A stretch of DNA of 15,985 bases. Source: Nitrospira sp. (GTDB taxonomy: Bacteria; Nitrospirota; Nitrospiria; Nitrospirales; Nitrospiraceae). The stretch spans positions 1-15,985 of the forward strand of contig SWDL01000105.1 of the NCBI GenBank assembly GCA_005116795.1. Direction: 5' to 3'. Positions 12,947-15,985 of the stretch are shown piece after piece (position 1 is the stretch's first letter; each line of letters begins with the position of its first letter). Below the pieces are notes generated by a model. That model saw only the letters and a program-made list of their open reading frames with translations. It was not told the DNA's origin and did no database searches. Position numbers and translations under genes: made by a program.

Positions 12947-15553
12947 ATGAATGCCACACGTCAACATCCACAGGGCCTGAGTCCGGAAGAGGAGCAGAAG
13001 GAGCTCGATTTCAAGGTCCGCGTTGAGCTGCTGAAGAGCGAAGACGAGGCGCTCCGGGAAAATGCTGCGGTCGAGCTGGGATGTGTCGGGGACCTGCGAG
13101 CGGTGGAGCCGCTGATGGAGGCGCTCCGCGACAAGGAATGGCCCGTGCGATTCGCGGCGGCGGAGTCGCTGGCGCACCTGCCCGATGTGCGCGCGGTGGG
13201 GGCGCTGGTCGAGTGCATTGCAGATAACCACGGAGGGGTTCGAGATAAGGCCGGGTGCGCGCTGCAGGCCATCGGTGAGCCTGCGGTGGAGCCGCTGATC
13301 GCGGCGCTCAATCACGAGAGGGCGGAGGTTCGCAAGCAAGTCATCTACATCCTCGGCGAACTGCGGCGCATCCTCGGCGAGCCGATGGACTTGCATGCGG
13401 CCGAGCCGATGCTGAACGCGTTGAAAGATCCGGTCCCCGCCGTGCGTGAAGCCGCTGCGGCCTGTGTGCGTGAGTTCAAGCTTTCCCACGCGGAAGTGCG
13501 AGTCGTGGAGGCCCTCAAAGATGAGCGGTTCGGGACGCGATTCTATTCCGTCCAGAAACTGACCGATGTCGCGCGGTCGAGCGACAGCGGAAAGGACTCC
13601 GCCCTTCCTCATCTGATCGGCGCGATCGAAGATCCGCAGATCGGGCCGGTGGCCGCCGAAGGACTCGGCACGATCGGCGACCCGAGGGCGGTGGAGCCGC
13701 TCCTGGCGTCGATTGAGAGAGACGACATGCGGCAGATCGGGGTGACCGCCCTCCTCAGGATCGGAGAGCCCTCGGTGCTGCCGCTGATCGGGAAGATGAA
13801 GAGCGAGAATCCGGCCCTGCGCGCGGAAGTCGCCTGGGGTCTTGGGATGCTGAGGGACCCCCGTGCCGTGGAGGCCTTGGCCGCCGCAAGCGAGGACGAG
13901 GCGGCAGAGGTCCGACGGAATGCCGTCATGGCGCTTGGGCTGATCCGGGATGCGCGGGCGGTCGAGCCATTACTCAAGGCATTAGCCGACGATTCGTTGG
14001 CTGAGGAAGCGAAGGATTCGCTGGTCCCGATCGGAGAGCCGGCCGTCGAGCCCCTACTCGCGAAGCTGGAAGGTTCCTCGGGCAGGTTGCGGCGCGACAT
14101 CCTCTGGGTGCTCGGCATGATCCGTGACCGGCGGGCAGTCGAATCGTTGATCGTGGCGCTCAAAGACGACGACCCGGAGATCCGTGCGGTGGCCATCCAA
14201 GGACTGGGGTTCGTTCGAGACGAACGCGGCGTCGCCCCCTTGATCGAAGCCATGCGGGAGGACCGATTTGCCAACAATGTCGTGCAGGCATTGGCCGATA
14301 TCGGCGAGCCGGCGGTGGAGCCGCTGATTGCGGCGATGGAGTCGTCGGAGCAAGATCTGTTGGTTCGACAAAAAGCGGCAAAGACTCTGGGAATGATCAA
14401 GGATGCGCGGGCCGTGGATCCCCTGATCCATGCGCTTCAAGACCCGGTGCTGCGTCACGCGGCGGCCACGGCGCTGGTCGAGTTCAGGACTGTGGCCACC
14501 GTGCGGCTGATCGAGGTGATGCATGATGAAAATCCTGACATCAGGGCGCATGCCGCGGCGGCGCTGGGACACCTGATGGATGGACAAGCGCTGCCGGCGT
14601 TGCTGTTGGCCACCGGCGATCCCGAACCGTCTGTTCGCGCGCAGGCGGCCCGCGCCTTGGGCCGGATGGAGGACAGGCGGGCGCTGCCCGAATTGATCGC
14701 TGCGCTGAAAGATTCGGATTGCGGGGTCCGGGTCGAGGCCGTGCGGGCCTTGGGTTTTCTGAAGGAGAAGCAGGCGGTTGGTCCGCTCATCGAGCTGTTC
14801 GCCGACGATGAGCTGAGGGGAGATGCCTCTGAGGCCTTGTTCCAGATCGGGGTCCCTGCCGTCGAGCCCTTGATTGCGGCGCTGGCGAAACCGGATGCGG
14901 ATGCCGAGCGACCGTCCGAGTCGTCGCCGGCAGAGTTGGAATCTCAGCCTGCCGTGAAGTCCGGCGAAGCCGGAGCGGTTGTTGTGGAGGCGCCTCCATC
15001 GAAATCGCTCGAATCGGTGATCCCTGTGAGCTTCAACCCTGAGCCGTCGTCGGACGCCCCCGAAAGAGAGCGTGAGTCCGGGAGAGAGGCGCAGGCAACC
15101 GAAATGACCGAGCCGGCGGGCGAGTTGGAAGAGTCTGCCTCCGACAATTCCTGGATGCGACGAAAAGAGGCGGCTTGGACGTTGGGAATGATCCGCGACA
15201 AGAGGGCCGTGGAACCGCTCATCGCCGCTCTGAAACGCGACTTGCACCAGGTTCGTATGAGCGCGATCGAGGCGCTGGGCCGGATGGAGGCTGAAGCCGC
15301 GGTGGCGGCCCTGATCGACGTGGTGAAGACCGACGGGCGACTCCGTAAATTGGCGGCAGAGTCGCTGATCTTAATCGGGGATCCCGCGTATCACCCGGTG
15401 TTCGCCTTGAAGGAGAGCGAGCTGGATCCGGATCTGCGGGCGGTGGCAATGTGGATTCTGGAAGGGATCGGTCGACTGGCCTGTGAGGCGGATGAACAGG
15501 AAGCGGCAGGACCGTCGAAAGATTTGATCCGCGAGCTCGACGAGATCTATTGA
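12947..15553 (+). CDS. Large HEAT-repeat (PBS-lyase type) protein
   Basis: An 868-residue protein made almost entirely of HEAT repeats of about 30 residues (roughly 23-25 copies, motif LGMIRDxRAVEPLIxAL). No signal peptide or TM helix, so cytoplasmic. Short units with IGEPAVEPL recur at exact 270-base steps (13763, 14033, 14303; next at 14849, two steps of 273), showing a three-repeat super-unit of 90-91 residues. A charged, Pro/Ser/Glu-rich linker at about 648-733 separates the main solenoid from a C-terminal block with the same three-unit order. HEAT solenoids bind protein partners; the CpcE/EZ type includes bilin lyases, but no lyase role is implied here. I chose the ATG at 12947 because AAGGAGG (12932-12938) lies 8 bases before it; an in-frame TTG at 12929 would place that ribosome site inside the coding region. 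It follows the cytochrome gene by 57 bases. Confidence 0.93.
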   Translation: MNATRQHPQGLSPEEEQKELDFKVRVELLKSEDEALRENAAVELGCVGDLRAVEPLMEALRDKEWPVRFAAAESLAHLPDVRAVGALVECIADNHGGVRDKAGCALQAIGEPAVEPLIAALNHERAEVRKQVIYILGELRRILGEPMDLHAAEPMLNALKDPVPAVREAAAACVREFKLSHAEVRVVEALKDERFGTRFYSVQKLTDVARSSDSGKDSALPHLIGAIEDPQIGPVAAEGLGTIGDPRAVEPLLASIERDDMRQIGVTALLRIGEPSVLPLIGKMKSENPALRAEVAWGLGMLRDPRAVEALAAASEDEAAEVRRNAVMALGLIRDARAVEPLLKALADDSLAEEAKDSLVPIGEPAVEPLLAKLEGSSGRLRRDILWVLGMIRDRRAVESLIVALKDDDPEIRAVAIQGLGFVRDERGVAPLIEAMREDRFANNVVQALADIGEPAVEPLIAAMESSEQDLLVRQKAAKTLGMIKDARAVDPLIHALQDPVLRHAAATALVEFRTVATVRLIEVMHDENPDIRAHAAAALGHLMDGQALPALLLATGDPEPSVRAQAARALGRMEDRRALPELIAALKDSDCGVRVEAVRALGFLKEKQAVGPLIELFADDELRGDASEALFQIGVPAVEPLIAALAKPDADAERPSESSPAELESQPAVKSGEAGAVVVEAPPSKSLESVIPVSFNPEPSSDAPERERESGREAQATEMTEPAGELEESASDNSWMRRKEAAWTLGMIRDKRAVEPLIAALKRDLHQVRMSAIEALGRMEAEAAVAALIDVVKTDGRLRKLAAESLILIGDPAYHPVFALKESELDPDLRAVAMWILEGIGRLACEADEQEAAGPSKDLIRELDEIY

Positions 15554-15615
15554 AATCCCATGCTTTTGAGAAACCGCGTGGACGGATGAAAAAGAGGAAA
15601 GGAAATGTTGGTAAC

Positions 15616-15631
15616 TGTAAGACAGCTTACA
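15616..15631. promoter_or_regulatory. Palindromic Crp-family-type site TGTAAGACAGCTTACA
   Basis: A perfect inverted repeat, 7-base arms CTGTAAG and CTTACAG with a 4-base centre when the flanking bases 15615 and 15632 are included. Half-sites TGTAA/TTACA with a 6-base spacer fit the CRP superfamily geometry; it also contains GTA-N8-TAC, the NtcA-type word. The centre lies 30.5 bases before the -10-like TATACT at 15654, which is about -42 from the inferred start, the class II activator position. Confidence 0.55.
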
Positions 15632-15653
15632 GAGTCAATTTATCCTGGATGGG

Positions 15654-15659
15654 TATACT
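15654..15659 (+). promoter_or_regulatory. Candidate -10 element TATACT
   Basis: Five of six bases match TATAAT. No good -35 lies at 16-17 bases upstream (GAGTCA region), which fits an activator-dependent promoter using the palindrome at 15616-15631. Transcription would start near 15666 and give a leader of about 130 bases before the exported protein. Confidence 0.4.
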
Positions 15660-15661
15660 CT

Positions 15662-15688
15662 CCCGCCTTTAAGAATCGTAAAGGTGGG
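15662..15688. repeat. Stem-loop with 10-bp stem
   Basis: Arms 15662-15671 (CCCGCCTTTA) and 15679-15688 (TAAAGGTGGG) pair fully with one G-T wobble around a 7-base loop. It lies about 110 bases after the HEAT gene stop and right at the inferred start site of the next transcript. It may be a terminator for the operon (no immediate T-run) or a 5' leader hairpin of the next mRNA. Confidence 0.5.
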
Positions 15689-15697
15689 TCGTTATGT

Positions 15698-15715
15698 CGT
15701 TATTAACGTTATTAA
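15698..15715. repeat. Tandem direct repeat CGTTATTAA x2 in an AT-rich leader
   Basis: Two perfect adjacent 9-base copies, with the palindrome TAACGTTA across the junction. Three TTGGA pentamers follow at 15733-15747. This stretch is much more AT-rich than its surroundings and holds no gene. Confidence 0.5.
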
Positions 15716-15798
15716 AATGGTAGGTCCTTCGGTTGGATTGGATTGGATTGATTTCGAAGTTCAATGTGAGGTCGTTTTTTCCTAAGGGGAGGGATGTC

Positions 15799-15985
15799 AT
15801 GATGAGGAAGAGGGAGAGGACAGGAGTGGAGGACCGGTCGCGAGGCTGGTCGGGGACCATTACCGGGTTGAAGTCCCGTCATGGAGCCTTCGGGATCATG
15901 TTCGGAGCGCTCGCGGCCTTCGGCCTGATGTCCGCGTCGTGGGCCGAGGCGTCGGACTTCGCGGTGAGGGCGACCGGCGTGTCCG
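15799..15985 (+). CDS. Exported protein, N-terminal part only (cut by right edge)
   Basis: The first 62 residues of a protein that runs out of the window. AAGGGGAGGG (15784-15793) precedes two adjacent ATG codons (15799 and 15802); the first has a spacing of about 5 and the second about 8, so the true start could be either. A long Arg/Lys-rich N-region (about 31 residues) is followed by a hydrophobic core (GIMFGALAAFGLM) and a likely cleavage after SASWAEA, before SDFAVRATG. The mature protein would be periplasmic or outer-membrane. The family cannot be named from this fragment. It lies 245 bases after the HEAT gene and has its own candidate promoter and Crp-type site. Confidence 0.7.
   Translation, partial: MMRKRERTGVEDRSRGWSGTITGLKSRHGAFGIMFGALAAFGLMSASWAEASDFAVRATGVS

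Noticed and set aside
14054..15247. Minus-strand 397-codon frame opposite the HEAT gene
   Set aside because: The repetitive sense codons produce a periodic, open antisense frame. Its translation only mirrors the HEAT repeats.
1..15985. CRISPR arrays, tRNA/rRNA genes, insertion sequences, toxin-antitoxin or phage genes
   Set aside because: I saw no spaced direct repeats, tRNA-like cloverleafs, transposase motifs or typical defence genes while reading the window; short or divergent ones could still be missed without software.

Overview
The window is a GC-rich bacterial chromosome segment from a Gram-negative with a periplasm. I infer a Nitrospira-like organism (phylum Nitrospirota). The basis is remembered similarity of several proteins (the paired-CxxC small protein, the secreted LPP20-type pair, the class I cytochrome c, the HEAT-repeat protein) and not any marker gene, so the assignment is moderate. 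No rRNA, tRNA, CRISPR array, insertion sequence, integrase or phage gene is visible, and composition looks even throughout.

Layout. (1) 1-2848, minus strand: one uninterrupted reading frame that leaves the window at base 1. It encodes a large single-pass membrane protein with a TPR-like N-terminus, a very long Pro/Glu-rich linker, a His/Cys cluster and a transmembrane helix. (2) 3281-3598, minus: a small protein with two CxxC knuckles. (3) 3867-7434, plus: a tightly coupled three-gene operon, histidine kinase / lipoprotein / sigma-54 activator, matching the glrK-qseG-glrR (qseE-qseG-qseF) arrangement of enterobacteria. (4) 7503-9143, minus: a small Cys-containing protein, a strong terminator, a periplasmic SlyD-like FKBP isomerase and an RRM-type RNA-binding protein. 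(5) 9485-11104, plus: two secreted proteins of the LPP20/FlgT-N-like kind. (6) 11178-11948, minus: a Crp/Fnr-family regulator, divergent from (7) 12353-15553, plus: a mono-haem cytochrome c followed by an 868-residue HEAT-repeat protein. (8) 15799 to the right edge, plus: the start of another exported protein.

How the parts may work together. In region 3 a membrane kinase, a lipoprotein partner and a sigma-54-dependent activator form one envelope-sensing unit, with translation coupled through two ATGA overlaps. In regions 6-8 the Crp/Fnr regulator sits beside two similar 16-bp palindromic sites (TGTAA-N6-TTACA and TGTAA-N6-TCACA, 13 of 16 bases shared). One is in its own divergent intergenic region and the other is upstream of the last gene, where it is centred about 42 bp before a predicted transcription start. 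I infer a small local regulon covering the cytochrome/HEAT operon and the terminal exported protein. The regulator keeps the Arg-Glu of the CRP recognition helix but has Thr where CRP has Arg185, which could fit TGTAA replacing TGTGA.

Nothing here is a proven new system. The best candidates for something undescribed are the cytochrome c / HEAT / Crp locus with its shared operator, and the large membrane protein cut by the left edge.
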